NCBI RefSeq assembly: GCF_000718515.1
Contig: NZ_JNZS01000023.1
Location: 1-64,000, forward strand
Direction: 5' to 3'
Length of the DNA: 64,000 nucleotides
DNA from: Micromonospora parva
GTDB taxonomy: Bacteria > Actinomycetota > Actinomycetes > Mycobacteriales > Micromonosporaceae
In this document: positions 35,645 to 45,368 of the stretch, piece by piece
Position numbering within the stretch: the first letter of the stretch is position 1
Layout: each line of letters starts with the position of its first letter
The notes under the pieces: generated by a model
The model's input: only the letters and a program-made list of their open reading frames with translations
The model's database searches: none
Told to the model about the DNA's origin: nothing
Made by a program: the position numbers and the translations under genes

Positions 35645-35967
35645 CGACTCACCCCGAAGAAGAGCGTCACTCGTCGATGCTCCAGCGACGCGTCGATTGG
35701 CCCGTGAGTGCGTCCACACAGGTAGGAGGCGGTTTCGTCGACCCACCGACCCGACGACAGCGACGGAAAAAATTGCCGCACCGACGGTCGCACCGCCGCA
35801 CCACAGCGCCGAGCCCCAGCACCCCGCGCCCCAACACCCGCACCACAGCGCCCCGCGCCACAGCGCCGACGCTCCCAGCACGAAGCACCCCGCCCCCCGC
35901 GCCAGTGGAGACGGTGCCGACGCCGACGCCCACACCACGCGGGGCGACCGGGACGCCCTGAAACGCG

Positions 35968-35998
35968 ACGCGCCCGGGCGTGTGACACCCGGGCGCGT
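35968..35998 (-). terminator. terminator of lepA
   Basis: Perfect 11-bp stem (35968-35978 with 35988-35998) and 9-nt loop, 14 nt after the lepA stop codon. Confidence 0.8.
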
Positions 35999-36011
35999 AC
36001 AGCGTCGTGAA

Positions 36012-37889
36012 CTACTTCTTGCCGGCGGCCTTGCCGTCGCCGGAGTCGGAGGAGAGGGCGGCGATGAAGGCCTCCTGCGGCACCTCGACCCGGCCGACCA
36101 TCTTCATCCGCTTCTTGCCTTCCTTCTGCTTCTCCAGCAGCTTGCGCTTGCGGCTGATGTCACCGCCGTAGCACTTGGCGAGCACATCCTTGCGGATCGC
36201 CCGGATGGTCTCGCGGGCGATGACCCGGCTGCCGATGGCCGCCTGGATCGGCACCTCGAACTGCTGGCGCGGGATCAACGTGCGCAGCTTCGCGGCGATG
36301 GTGACGCCGTAGTTGTACGCCTTGTCCTTGTGCACGATGGCGCTGAACGCGTCCACCGGCTCGCCGTGCAGCAGGATGTCCACCTTCACCAGGTCGGACG
36401 CCTGCTCGCCGGAGGGCTCGTAGTCCAGCGACGCGTAGCCCTTGGTGCGGCTCTTCAGCTGGTCGAAGAAGTCGTAGATGATCTCCGCGAGGGGCAGCGT
36501 GTAGCGCAGCTCCACCCGGTCCGCGGAGAGGTAGTCCATGCCGAGCAGGGTGCCGCGCCGGCCCTGGCACAGCTCCATCACCGCGCCCACGTAGTCGTTC
36601 GGGGTCAGCACGGTGGCCCGGACCACCGGCTCGTACACCTCGGCGATCTTGCCGGTGGGGTACTCGCTCGGGTTGGTCACCACGATCTCCTCGCCGTCGT
36701 CCGTGATCGCCCGGTAGACGACGTTCGGGGCGGTGGAGATCAGGTCGAGGTTGTATTCGCGCTCCAGCCGCTCCCGGATGATCTCCAGGTGGAGCAGGCC
36801 GAGGAAGCCGCAGCGGAAGCCGAAGCCGAGCGCGCCGGAGGTCTCCGGCTCGTAGTCCAGCGCGGCGTCGTTGAGCTTGAGCTTGTCCAATGCCTCGCGC
36901 AGGTTCGGGTAGTCGGACCCGTCGATCGGGTAGAGGCCGGAGTAGACCATCGGCTTTGGGTCCTTGTAGCCACCCAACGCCTCGGCCGCCGGCCGGCTGT
37001 TGATGGTGACAGTGTCACCGACCCGGGACTGCCGGACGTCCTTCACGCCGGTGATCAGGTAGCCGACCTCGCCGACGCCGAGCGCCTCGGCCTTGACCAT
37101 CTCGGGTGAGATGACGCCGATCTCCAGCAGCTCGTGCACGGCGCCGGTGGACATCATCTTGATCCGCTCGCGGGCGCTGATCCGACCGTCGATGACGCGG
37201 ACGTAGGTGACGACGCCGCGGTAGACGTCGTACACCGAATCGAAGATCATCGCCCGGGCGGGCGCCTCGGCGTCGCCGACCGGTGGGATGAACTGCCGGA
37301 CGATCTCGTCGAGCAGGTGCGGGACGCCCTCGCCGGTCTTGCCGGAGACCCGGATGCAGTCGGCGGGGTCGCCGCCGATGAGGTGGGCCAGCTCCTCGGC
37401 GTACTTCTCCGGCTGCGCGGCCGGCAGGTCGATCTTGTTGAGCACCGGGATGATGCGCAGGTCGTTCTCAAGGGCCAGGTAGAGGTTGGCCAGGGTCTGC
37501 GCCTCGATGCCCTGGGCGGCGTCGACCAGCAGCACAGCGCCCTCGCAGGCGGCCAGCGACCGGGACACCTCGTAGGTGAAGTCCACGTGCCCCGGGGTGT
37601 CGATCATGTTGAGCACGGCGTGCTCGCCGGCCCGCTCACCCTCGCGGATCGTCCACGGCATGCGGACGGCCTGACTCTTGATGGTGATGCCGCGCTCGCG
37701 CTCGATGTCCATCCGGTCCAGGTACTGCGCGCGCATCTGCCGGGGGTCGACCACGCCGGTGAGCTGCAACATCCGGTCGGCCAGGGTCGACTTCCCGTGG
37801 TCGATGTGGGCGATGATGCCGAAGTTCCGGATGCGACCGGGGTCGGTGGCACCAGGGGCGTTCGCGCCGGGATCGAGCTTCGGTGGCAC
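36012..37889 (-). CDS. lepA: elongation factor 4 (LepA)
   Basis: A ribosomal translocase-like GTPase that back-translocates or helps ribosome assembly under stress. The 625 residues start with a short Pro/Ala extension, then G1 AHIDHGKST, the switch [13 protein letters not shown]3 DTPGHVDFT, and G4 NKIDLP. EF-G-like domains II, III and V follow, and the unique C-terminal domain has [23 protein letters not shown]. The lysine-rich tail is longer than usual ([13 protein letters not shown]). Single gene with its own terminator. Confidence 0.97.
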   Translation of the reverse strand: MPPKLDPGANAPGATDPGRIRNFGIIAHIDHGKSTLADRMLQLTGVVDPRQMRAQYLDRMDIERERGITIKSQAVRMPWTIREGERAGEHAVLNMIDTPGHVDFTYEVSRSLAACEGAVLLVDAAQGIEAQTLANLYLALENDLRIIPVLNKIDLPAAQPEKYAEELAHLIGGDPADCIRVSGKTGEGVPHLLDEIVRQFIPPVGDAEAPARAMIFDSVYDVYRGVVTYVRVIDGRISARERIKMMSTGAVHELLEIGVISPEMVKAEALGVGEVGYLITGVKDVRQSRVGDTVTINSRPAAEALGGYKDPKPMVYSGLYPIDGSDYPNLREALDKLKLNDAALDYEPETSGALGFGFRCGFLGLLHLEIIRERLEREYNLDLISTAPNVVYRAITDDGEEIVVTNPSEYPTGKIAEVYEPVVRATVLTPNDYVGAVMELCQGRRGTLLGMDYLSADRVELRYTLPLAEIIYDFFDQLKSRTKGYASLDYEPSGEQASDLVKVDILLHGEPVDAFSAIVHKDKAYNYGVTIAAKLRTLIPRQQFEVPIQAAIGSRVIARETIRAIRKDVLAKCYGGDISRKRKLLEKQKEGKKRMKMVGRVEVPQEAFIAALSSDSGDGKAAGKK

Positions 37890-38005
37890 AGCGGTCCGTT
37901 CTGGTCGGCTGACGTGAACAGGCCGGCGCGCCGCCGACCCCCTCTATGTTCCCACGCCGCCGGGGTGCCCCCACTGCGCGGGCGATGGATCGGCCCGAGA
38001 ACCCC

Positions 38006-38542
38006 TCACTCCATCGGCGGCTCGACGAAGAGCGCGGCCAGCCGGGGCAGCCGCCGGCGCGCCTCGTCCTCGTCGTCGAAGTCCCAGAAGTCGTTGAGGT
38101 CGGGCGTCCGCACCGGGTCACGGTCCGCCGGCAGGTCGGTAGCGGTGGCCTTGCGGTACGCGTCCCAGGGCACCGAGAGCATCTGCTCGGCGGAGAACTC
38201 CTCGCCGGTGAGCGAGGCCGCCCGCACCTGGGGCAGTTCGGCCAGCGAGTCCGGTTCGGCGACAGCGCGGGCGAAGACGGCACGCCCCTGCGTCATCAGC
38301 CAGCCCCGGAAGTGTTCGAAGCCGTCGGCCGAGGCACCACCGTTGATCAGGTACGCCGCGCCCCACAGATCCGCCTTGTGCGAGGCGGCGAGCACCCGCG
38401 TCTGATGCCGCGCGTACCCGATGATGTCCTCCGGGTCGCGCTCGGCGAGCAGCGCGACGGCCCGCGCGGCGACCGGGCCGGGCTCACCACCGCCGCCCGC
38501 CCGCGCCTCGTCGATCAGCTGCCAGAAGTCCTCGGTCCTCAT
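38006..38542 (-). CDS. DUF4240 domain-containing protein
   Basis: A 178-residue protein that begins with the DUF4240 signature MRTEDFWQLIDEARA and continues with the predicted helical WGAAYLINGGASADGFEHFRGWLMTQGR. Its function is unknown; streptomycete relatives are annotated likewise. The C-terminal half is acidic (DLNDFWDFDDEDEARRR). It is divergent from the phosphotransferase gene, 61 bp away. Confidence 0.85.
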   Translation of the reverse strand: MRTEDFWQLIDEARAGGGGEPGPVAARAVALLAERDPEDIIGYARHQTRVLAASHKADLWGAAYLINGGASADGFEHFRGWLMTQGRAVFARAVAEPDSLAELPQVRAASLTGEEFSAEQMLSVPWDAYRKATATDLPADRDPVRTPDLNDFWDFDDEDEARRRLPRLAALFVEPPME

Positions 38543-38603
38543 GGCTTGGCAGTCTGGCAGTGCCGCCGCGCGTCGTGCACGTACCCCAGGGCAGCATGGT
38601 GGG

Positions 38604-39590
38604 GTGTCCTCGCCCCAACTGCCGCCGGTGCCGTACCACGCGAGCGCCCAGCGCCCGTCGTGGCCGGCGTTACCGGCGGCGCTGCGGGCCGCGGTCGCGG
38701 ACCGGCTCGGCGCGCCGGTGGTCACCGCCCGGGTCGCGGGCGCGGGCTTCACCAGAGGTTTCGCCGCCGTGCTCGACACCGCCGACGGTGCTCGGGCCTT
38801 CGTCAAGGCCGCACCCGCCGCCGAGCAACCGCATCTGGTCGACTGGTACGCCCGAGAGGCCGCGATCCTCGACCGGCTGCCGGTGGACCTGCCGGCGCCC
38901 CGCCCCCGGTGGACCCTCTCCGCGGCCGGCTGGTTCGTGCTGTGCACCGACGCCGTCGACGGGCACACCCCGAGCCTGCCCTGGGTGCCCGCCGAGCTGG
39001 ACGCCACCCTGGCCGGGTACGCGCAGATCGCCGCCGCCCTGGCCGACCCGCCGGCCGAGCTGACCGCGCTCGGCCTGCCGCGCCTGGCCGACCTGGCCCG
39101 GTCGGACATCCTCTGGTGGGAGGAGGTCGCCGCCGGTCGCGAGCCGACCCCACCCCTGCCCGCGCCGCTGCTGGCCCGGCTGCCCGAGCTGGTGGAGTTG
39201 GAGTCGCTCCTCCCCCGGTACGCCGCCGGGGCGACCGGTCTGATCCACGGCGACCTACGGCTCGACAACGTGTTGATCGGGTCGGACGGCCGAGCCTGGT
39301 TCTGCGACTGGACCTGGGTCTGCTCCGGGCCCGCCTGGTTCGACCTGGCCGGCCTGCTGCTCACCGCGTACGCCAGTGGGCTGGACGCGGACCGGCTCTT
39401 CGCCACGCACCCGGCGTGCGCGGGCGCGCCCGCCGACGCGTTGGACGCCGCGCTCGCCGCGCTCGCCGGCTACTACCTCACCGGCGCCACGTCCGCACCG
39501 CCCACGGCCTCGCCGCACCGGCGCGCACACCAGCGATGGAGCGGCGAGCAGTCGCTCAGCTGGCTGGCCGACCGCCAGGGCTGGCAGTGA
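38604..39590 (+). CDS. aminoglycoside phosphotransferase-like kinase
   Basis: A 328-residue protein with the APH/choline-kinase fold. The catalytic loop reads LIHGDLRLDNVLIG and the metal-binding segment FCDWTWVCSGPAWFDLAGLLL, where an Asp in place of the usual IDWE keeps the acidic ligand. The ATP-binding lysine is probably in ARAFVKAAP. The substrate is unknown; in this setting it is more likely a small-molecule or sugar kinase than a resistance enzyme. GTG 38604 opens the conserved frame without a strong ribosome binding site. Confidence 0.85.
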   Translation: MSSPQLPPVPYHASAQRPSWPALPAALRAAVADRLGAPVVTARVAGAGFTRGFAAVLDTADGARAFVKAAPAAEQPHLVDWYAREAAILDRLPVDLPAPRPRWTLSAAGWFVLCTDAVDGHTPSLPWVPAELDATLAGYAQIAAALADPPAELTALGLPRLADLARSDILWWEEVAAGREPTPPLPAPLLARLPELVELESLLPRYAAGATGLIHGDLRLDNVLIGSDGRAWFCDWTWVCSGPAWFDLAGLLLTAYASGLDADRLFATHPACAGAPADALDAALAALAGYYLTGATSAPPTASPHRRAHQRWSGEQSLSWLADRQGWQ

Positions 39591-39591
39591 C

Positions 39592-39676
39592 GGCGGCCCG
39601 GCGGCCCCGGCGGCCCGGCGGCCCCGGCGGCCCGGCGGCCCCGGCGGCCCGGCGGCCCCGGCGGCCCCGGCGGCCC
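39592..39676. repeat. 17-bp GC-only tandem repeat
   Basis: Four head-to-tail copies of a 17-bp unit made of GGCGGCCC and GGCGGCCCC halves (39592-39659) plus two further half units, immediately after the kinase stop codon. It consists only of G and C. Confidence 0.9.
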
Positions 39677-39924
39677 GTGATCGACTCGGGTTTCTTGAAG
39701 TCGGGCTGTCAGCCGTGGTCGGATGGCCCGGTTTGCAGGAAGGCGAGTGGATCAAGCGTCGAGCGTCCGGATGAGCCCGCGAACCGGGCGGAGGCGGTTT
39801 CGGCCGAGCCGTTTTGGCTCGTCCCGGGCGACCTGGTAACCTGGCTCTTCGCGCAGCGGTGACGCATGTTCGTCATCATGCGCAATAAGCTGACCAACCC
39901 GAGCTATCAAGACGAGGCTGTCGC
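39677..39924. other. rpsT upstream region
   Basis: Together with the repeat tract, it completes a 334-bp gap. It contains the rpsT promoter (39814-39842) and a leader of about 75 nt. In the leader, CGCATG (from about 39863) pairs with CATGCG across an 8-nt loop. No other feature was seen. Confidence 0.5.
39814..39842 (+). promoter_or_regulatory. rpsT promoter
   Basis: TTGGCT (39814-39819), 17 nt, TAACCT (39837-39842): a near-consensus housekeeping promoter. Transcription should start near 39849, giving a leader of about 76 nt. Confidence 0.6.
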
Positions 39925-40191
39925 GTGGCGAACATCAAGTCCCAGATCAAGCGCAACCGGCAGAACGAGAAGGCCCGGCTGCGCAACAAGTCGGTCAAGT
40001 CGTCGCTGAAGACCGCCGTCCGGAAGTTCCACGAGGCTGCCGAGGCCGGTGACGTCGAGAAGGCGACCGCGCTCATGCTGGACGCCTCTCGCAAGCTGGA
40101 CAAGGCCGTCAGCAAGGGCGTGATCCACTCCAACCAGGCCGCGAACCGCAAGTCCGCGATCGCAAAGCGCGTGGTGGCGCTCTCCGCCTGA
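39925..40191 (+). CDS. rpsT: 30S ribosomal protein S20
   Basis: An 88-residue basic protein that binds 16S rRNA near the 5-prime domain early in 30S assembly. The start [30 protein letters not shown] (as GTG, 39925) and the C-terminal [14 protein letters not shown] are standard. GAGG lies about 6 nt before GTG. Monocistronic, with its own promoter and terminator; S20 synthesis is autogenously controlled in other bacteria. Confidence 0.98.
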   Translation: MANIKSQIKRNRQNEKARLRNKSVKSSLKTAVRKFHEAAEAGDVEKATALMLDASRKLDKAVSKGVIHSNQAANRKSAIAKRVVALSA

Positions 40192-40217
40192 CGACTTCAC
40201 CGTCAGACTGATTCGGA

Positions 40218-40243
40218 AAGCCCCGGGCCCAGGCCCGGGGCTT
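40218..40243 (+). terminator. rpsT terminator
   Basis: Perfect 11-bp stem (40218-40228 with 40233-40243), loop CCAG, 27 nt after the stop codon. Confidence 0.85.
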
Positions 40244-40361
40244 CCGTGTGTCCTGGTAGTCGTCGGTCGGCCGACGTGCCTCCTCGAACAGCGCCGGCCC
40301 AGCGGCCGGCCGGGCTTCTCCGGGCCGGCCGTTCGGTGCGGGCCCCTGCCGGGGTCGGTGC

Positions 40362-40751
40362 TCAGTCTGACGGGTTGGCCCGCCGCTGCGGTGGCGGCGG
40401 GTCGGCGGTGATCACCACGCCGGGAACGCTGTGCGAGATCCACTCCACCCGGGCTCGGCCGACCACCGGTTCCATCTGCCGGCGAAACCGGTCCCGTTCC
40501 TGCTCGGGTACGAGCGCGGCGGAGCGGACCACGACCGCGGCCACCATGTCGTTGAGCTTGACCATGGCCGCCACCACGACCGGCAGCACCAGCACCGCCC
40601 ACCAGCTGACCAACTCGGCGAGGGCGAGCAGGACCGCCAGGGCGATGGCACCCTCGAAGAAGAGGAAGCACAGCACGCCACCGGGGTTGACGAACCGCAG
40701 GCCGAGGAGCCGGGCGTAGAGCGGCCGGTACCGCTCCTCGTCCACGGACAT
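40362..40751 (-). CDS. two-TM hypothetical membrane protein
   Basis: A 129-residue protein, no named family recognised. It begins MSVDEERYRPLYARLLGLR, then has two adjacent hydrophobic segments (VLCFLFFEGAIALAVLLALAELV and WWAVLVLPVVVAAMVKL) in a hairpin arrangement, followed by a cytoplasmic tail (ERDRFRRQMEPVVGRARVEWIS) ending in a Pro/Arg-rich stretch. It is 29 bp downstream of holA and may be co-transcribed with it. Confidence 0.75.
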   Translation of the reverse strand: MSVDEERYRPLYARLLGLRFVNPGGVLCFLFFEGAIALAVLLALAELVSWWAVLVLPVVVAAMVKLNDMVAAVVVRSAALVPEQERDRFRRQMEPVVGRARVEWISHSVPGVVITADPPPPQRRANPSD

Positions 40752-40780
40752 GGTGGCCCACACTGGGCGGTTCGCCCCCG

Positions 40781-41761
40781 TCACCTGGTGCTGCCCTGCC
40801 GGGCCGCCGCAACCGAGAAGACCGCACGTTCCAGGGCGTACGCCCGGTCGTCGGACCCGCCCTTGACGGCCGCGTTGCACTCGGCGGCGACCTGCATGGC
40901 CCGGACCAGTCCCTCCGGCGTCCAGCCCCGCCCCTGTCGCTGCGCCCGCTCGATCTTCCAGGCGGGCATGCCGAGGCTGCTGGCGAGCTGGTACGGGCTG
41001 CCCCGCCCGGCCGACGCCACCCGGGCCACCGTCCGCACCCCGTCGGCCAGCGCGTCGGCGATGGGCACCGGGTCGACCCCGACGTGCAGGGCCCACCGCA
41101 GTGCCTCGAGCGCGGCCGGCACGTCGCCGACCATTGTGGCGTCCGCCACGGTGAAGCCGGTCACCTCGACCCGACCCCGGTAGTAACGGGACACCGTCTC
41201 GGCGCTGATCCGCCCATCGGTGTCGGCGATCAGTTGGGAGCAGGCGGCGGCCAGCTCGCGCAGGTCGTTGCCGACGGCGGCGATGAGCGCCTCGGCGGCG
41301 TCGTCGGTGCACTTCCCCCCGGCCCGGCGGATCTCGTCACGGACGAAGGCCACCCGCTCGCGGTGCCCCTTGAGCTTGCCGGCCGGGACCACCGTTGCGC
41401 CGGCCGCCCGCAGGCCGTCGGCGAACGCCTTGCCCTTCGCGCCGCCCAGATGCAGCACCAGCAGTTGGACGTCCGGGTCGGGGTTCTTCGCGTACGCCAA
41501 CAGCGCGGCGACCAGGTCCTTGCGGGCATCCTGGCCGGAGCGCAGGATCAGCAGCCGCCGTCCGCCGAACAGTGAGGGGCTGAGCATCTCGGCGATCTCA
41601 CCGACGGTGAGCGCACTGGCCTGGTACTCGCGGACGTCCACCTCGGGGTCGACGCCGCGAACCTTCGCGACAGCTTCGGTGACCGCGCGCGTGGCGAGCA
41701 GTTCCTCGTCACCGAGGACGAGCAGAATGGGGGCGAGGCTGGCGGGGGTCACGTCGCCCAT
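40781..41761 (-). CDS. holA: DNA polymerase III subunit delta
   Basis: The clamp-loader delta subunit that opens the beta sliding clamp. The 326-residue protein has the N-terminal LLVLGDEELLATRAV and the AAA+-like blocks LLILRSGQDARKDLVAALLAY and LLVLHLGGAKGKAFAD. ATG 41761 starts the conserved region; ATG 41797 and TTG 41833 in frame would add 12 or 24 residues of poorly conserved sequence. It follows comEC after a distinct AT-rich patch. Confidence 0.93.
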   Translation of the reverse strand: MGDVTPASLAPILLVLGDEELLATRAVTEAVAKVRGVDPEVDVREYQASALTVGEIAEMLSPSLFGGRRLLILRSGQDARKDLVAALLAYAKNPDPDVQLLVLHLGGAKGKAFADGLRAAGATVVPAGKLKGHRERVAFVRDEIRRAGGKCTDDAAEALIAAVGNDLRELAAACSQLIADTDGRISAETVSRYYRGRVEVTGFTVADATMVGDVPAALEALRWALHVGVDPVPIADALADGVRTVARVASAGRGSPYQLASSLGMPAWKIERAQRQGRGWTPEGLVRAMQVAAECNAAVKGGSDDRAYALERAVFSVAAARQGSTR

Positions 41762-41834
41762 ATTCGCACGGCCTGCGGCGGGATCGTGCCTGCTCATTCG
41801 CTGCTTGGTCGGCGCAGCCCGCACACAGTGCAAA

Positions 41835-41862
41835 TCAAGACATCTAACTCAATTCCCTCCTT
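41835..41862 (-). promoter_or_regulatory. AT-rich patch with strong ribosome binding site before holA
   Basis: On the minus strand a perfect AAGGAGGG (41855-41862) is followed 11 nt later by ATG TCT TGA (41843-41835), a two-codon frame. A possible promoter TTGCGG-N18-TTAGAT overlaps it. The patch is far more AT-rich than its surroundings. Confidence 0.35.
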
Positions 41863-41896
41863 AATCCGCAAATCGTTCATCGAATCGGAGTGCGGC

Positions 41897-44350
41897 TCAG
41901 GGCTGCCGGCCCGCGGGCAGACCTCGCCGGGCCACCGCCAGACCGTTGCCCGTTCGGACCGCCGCCACATCGCCGTCCGTGTCGGTGCGCAGCACCCGGA
42001 CGCCGCCGCTGTTCAGGCGGGCGAGCAGCCCCGGGCTCGGGTGCCCGTAGGTGTTGCCGGTGCCCACCGGCACGAGCGCCACCGCCGGCCGCACCGCGTC
42101 GAGGAAGCCCGGGTCCTGATACGCCGAACCGTGGTGCGCGACCTTCAACACGTCCGCCCTCAAGTGGCCGGGCGCCGCCCGGGTCACCATCGCGTGCTGC
42201 TCCTCGGTCTCCGCGTCGCCGGCCAGCAGGATCCGCACCCCGGCCACCGTGGCGCGCAGCACCAGTGAGTTGTTGTTCGGGTCGGATCTGGTCCCCGCCA
42301 GCGGGTACGGCGGGCCGAGCACCAACAGGTCGACCCCGCCCACGGGATGGCGAGCGCCGGCCACGGTGGTCAGCAGCGCGGCCCGCCCGCCGGTGGCCGC
42401 CGCCCGGACCAGGTCCCGGCCGCTCTCCGGGTCCGTCGATGACGGCGTCAGCACGGCACCCACCCGCCGCCCCCGGAACACCCCGGCCACCCCGCCCACG
42501 TGGTCCACGTGAAAGTGGCTGATCACCAGCAGCGGCACCTCCCGCACGCCGAGCCGACGCAGGCAACCGTCCACCGCACCTGGTTCCGGCCCGGCGTCCA
42601 CCACCACGGCCCGGCCGCTGCCGGCCGGAAGCACCACGGCGTCGCCCTGCCCGACCGCACAGGCCACCACCACCCAACCGGCGGGCGGCCAGCCGGCGGC
42701 CACCAGCCGCACCGGCAGGGCACCCAGCACCGCGGCGACACCGACCACCGCGACCAGCCGGCGGACGAGTGGTCGGCGCACCGCGATCAGCAGCGCGACT
42801 GTCAGCCCGGTCAGCAGCAGGGCCCCCGGCACCCCACCCGGCCACGGCAGGGTGCCGCCCGGCAGCCGAGCCCCCTGCCGGGCGATGAGCACCAACCACC
42901 AGGCCGGCCAACTCGCCAGCCACGCGACGAACCCGGCACCGGCCGGCCAGATCGGCGACACCAGTGCCGCCAGCACGCCCAGCACTGTGGCCGGCGCGAT
43001 GGCCGGCACCGCCAGCAGGTTCGCCGGCACCGCCACGAGGCTGACCGTGCCGGAGATGCCGGCGACGACCGGGCCGCAGGCAAGTTGGGCGGCCGCCGGC
43101 ACGGCCAGCGCCTCGGCCAGCCCTGTCGGTACGCCTCGCCGCCGCAACCCGTCCCGCCAGCGCGGCGCGAGCAGCAGCAGGCCACCGGTGGCCAGCACGG
43201 AGAGCGCGAACCCCGGGTCCCCGGCCAACTCCGGGTCGACGAGCACCAGCACGGTCACGGCAGCGGCCAACGCGGGCAGCGCCGCCCGAGGACGACCGGC
43301 GGCGAGCGCGGCGAGCCCGATCGCCCCCATCGTGGCGGCCCGTACGACGCTCGGCGACGGGCGGACCAGGATGACGAACCCCACCAGCGCCACCGCACAG
43401 AGCGCGGCGGCGAGCCAGGGACCGGCCCGTGCCCACCGGGCCAGCAACAACACCGCACCCACCACAATCGCGACGTTGGAGCCGGAGACCGCGTTGAGGT
43501 GGGTCATCCCGGTGGCTCGGAAGTCCTCCTCGACGGCGGGCGGTAGTCGGCTGGTGTCGCCCACCACCAGACCGGGCAGCAGCCCACCGGGGTCGTCGGG
43601 CAGCGGCGCGCAGGCGCGTTGCAGGCCGGTACGCAGCACCCCGGCGGCCCGCTGCGCCCAGGACGGCGCGCCGTGCCGCTGCGGTGGACTGTTGGTGCTG
43701 AGCACCGCCGCGGTGAGGTCGCCTCCGCGCGGAACGCCGAGCCGGCCGTCGGCGGTGAGGCGCTGCCCGGGCAGCAGGCCCCGCCAGGCCGGGTCGGTCG
43801 TCAGCACGAGCAGCCGCACCGACGCGTGGATCCGCCGGCCGTCCGGGCCGGTGAGCCGGACCAGCTGCGTCGACACCAGCAACATGCCCGGCCGACCGGC
43901 GCTCCGGATCGGGCGGGGGTCGTCCCGGACGACAAGGTCGGCGGTGACCGGAGCCCGTTGCTCGGCGAGGGCCCGGATCGGCGGCGCGTCGCGGACGGCG
44001 AGCCGGGCGGCGGTGGCCGCACCACCGCAGACCACACCGAGGCCCACCGCCACCGCCACCCACCCGTAACGCCGCACCACGGCTTGGGGACCGCCGAGGC
44101 GGCCCAGCAGGTGCCCGGCCCCAACCGTCGTCAGCCCGGCCGCCGTGCCGGCCACCAGCAGCACGGTGCGGCTGCCGAGGTGCAGGCCGGCGAGCGCGGT
44201 GAGCCAGGCCGCCACGGCGAGCCCCGCCAGTCGCAGGTCCGGCGGCTCGGATCCGGCCCGACCAGCCGGGGGCGCGGTCTGCGACTGCTCGACCGGAGGG
44301 CCGGGCTGGGCGATGCGAGGCGGCGGTGGACCAGCGGCGGGCCCGCTCAC
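41897..44350 (-). CDS. comEC: ComEC/Rec2 family competence protein
   Basis: A DNA-uptake channel homologue. The 817-residue protein has an N-terminal DUF4131 part, the multi-pass Competence domain with the motif MTHLNAVSGSNVAIV, and a C-terminal metallo-beta-lactamase domain with the metal site ISHFHVDHVGG followed by VLKVAHHGS and LLAGDAE. About twelve hydrophobic segments are present. The start overlaps comEA by 4 nt. Natural competence in this group is not established, and the nuclease may have another role. Confidence 0.95.
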   Translation of the reverse strand: MSGPAAGPPPPRIAQPGPPVEQSQTAPPAGRAGSEPPDLRLAGLAVAAWLTALAGLHLGSRTVLLVAGTAAGLTTVGAGHLLGRLGGPQAVVRRYGWVAVAVGLGVVCGGAATAARLAVRDAPPIRALAEQRAPVTADLVVRDDPRPIRSAGRPGMLLVSTQLVRLTGPDGRRIHASVRLLVLTTDPAWRGLLPGQRLTADGRLGVPRGGDLTAAVLSTNSPPQRHGAPSWAQRAAGVLRTGLQRACAPLPDDPGGLLPGLVVGDTSRLPPAVEEDFRATGMTHLNAVSGSNVAIVVGAVLLLARWARAGPWLAAALCAVALVGFVILVRPSPSVVRAATMGAIGLAALAAGRPRAALPALAAAVTVLVLVDPELAGDPGFALSVLATGGLLLLAPRWRDGLRRRGVPTGLAEALAVPAAAQLACGPVVAGISGTVSLVAVPANLLAVPAIAPATVLGVLAALVSPIWPAGAGFVAWLASWPAWWLVLIARQGARLPGGTLPWPGGVPGALLLTGLTVALLIAVRRPLVRRLVAVVGVAAVLGALPVRLVAAGWPPAGWVVVACAVGQGDAVVLPAGSGRAVVVDAGPEPGAVDGCLRRLGVREVPLLVISHFHVDHVGGVAGVFRGRRVGAVLTPSSTDPESGRDLVRAAATGGRAALLTTVAGARHPVGGVDLLVLGPPYPLAGTRSDPNNNSLVLRATVAGVRILLAGDAETEEQHAMVTRAAPGHLRADVLKVAHHGSAYQDPGFLDAVRPAVALVPVGTGNTYGHPSPGLLARLNSGGVRVLRTDTDGDVAAVRTGNGLAVARRGLPAGRQP

Positions 44351-45183
44351 ACCGTCACCAGATCCTTGAGCTGCTCGTAACGGGCATCGCCGATCCCGTC
44401 GACCTGGCGTAGGTCGCCGACGGACGTGAACCCGCCGCGCTGATCCCGGTGGGTGAGGATGCGTTGGGCGAGCACCGGACCCACCCCGGGCAGTGCGTCG
44501 AGCTGCGCCAGCGTCGCGGTGTTGAGATTCAGCGGCCCGACGGCGGATGCCGCACCGCCCGCCGCCGGCCCGGCCGCGCCGCCCGGCACCGGCGGTGGTG
44601 TCACCCCGACCACGATCAGCTCACCGTCGGTGACCTTGCGGGCGGGGTTGAGCAGCGCCACGTCCACCCCGGGCAAGGCGCCCCCGGCCGCCTGCACCGC
44701 GTCAGCGAGACGGGACCCGGCCGGTAGACGTACCAGACCGGGCTTGCGGACCTTGCCCGCGACCGCCACCACCACCTCGCCGGAGCTGGACACGCTGGGG
44801 CCACCCGACGGTGCAGCCGACGCGGCGTCGCTGAGCAAAGGGGCGACCGGTTCCGACTGTGGCCGGGCCTGCCAGGCCCAACCTGCCGCAGCCAGGACCA
44901 CCACCACGGCGACCACCGCCAACGCCCGCACACCGCGTCGCCCGGGGTCGAACGCCCCCGGGCCGGGCAACCGCGACCCGGGTGGGAGCGCGAGGCCGCC
45001 CGACGCCGGCTCCGCGACCGGCGCGGCAGGCTGGAAAGGCAGCCCGTCCGCAGGCAGCGCGCCGACCAGAGACGACGGGGGTACGCCCGTGAGCGGCGCC
45101 GCCGGCCGGGGCGACGGCGCGACAGCCGCCTCCGTCAGCCGGCGCAGGCGCTGGCGTACCTCTGTCTCCTCGTCGTGCGACAC
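44347..45183 (-). CDS. comEA: ComEA family helix-hairpin-helix DNA-binding protein
   Basis: A 278-residue membrane-anchored DNA receptor. It has a long cytoplasmic N-terminus, a single hydrophobic segment (VRALAVVAVVVVLAAAGWAW, about residues 86-105), a SLBB domain (VVVAVAGKVRKPGLVRLPAGSRLADAVQAAGG) and C-terminal tandem HhH motifs (LNLNTATLAQLDALPGVGPVLAQRIL and FTSVGDLRQVDGIGDARYEQL). GTG 45183 starts it. Coupled to comEC. Confidence 0.95.
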   Translation of the reverse strand: MSHDEETEVRQRLRRLTEAAVAPSPRPAAPLTGVPPSSLVGALPADGLPFQPAAPVAEPASGGLALPPGSRLPGPGAFDPGRRGVRALAVVAVVVVLAAAGWAWQARPQSEPVAPLLSDAASAAPSGGPSVSSSGEVVVAVAGKVRKPGLVRLPAGSRLADAVQAAGGALPGVDVALLNPARKVTDGELIVVGVTPPPVPGGAAGPAAGGAASAVGPLNLNTATLAQLDALPGVGPVLAQRILTHRDQRGGFTSVGDLRQVDGIGDARYEQLKDLVTV

Positions 45184-45368
45184 AGCGCGACGCTATGGCG
45201 GCGGCCGGGACGGTAGAGGGTGACGACGGCATCCTGTGGACAACCACCCCCACTGTGGACAACGCCCTGATCATGCCCCGATCTGCTATGGCGGAGCCGA
45301 ATCGCCGCGCGTGGCCTGGGTAACCGGGCTCCAGACCACGCGCATGCTGAGGGTGACGCCGTCGCCCC

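Larger units (their letters stand above)
35557..36011. other. intergenic region before GlsB copy 2
   Basis: It contains the copy 2 leader and promoter up to 35644 and the lepA terminator (35968-35998). From about 35800 to 35900 there is low-complexity sequence with repeated CACCGCGCC/CCACAGCGCC-type units, and no gene was recognised. Confidence 0.5.

Noticed and set aside
38604..39590. Aminoglycoside resistance gene
   Set aside because: The APH fold covers many small-molecule kinases. Nothing in the context or in the residues indicates aminoglycoside specificity.
39680..39924. tRNA or small RNA gene before rpsT
   Set aside because: No T-loop motif or cloverleaf could be found by eye. The features are better explained by a promoter and leader.
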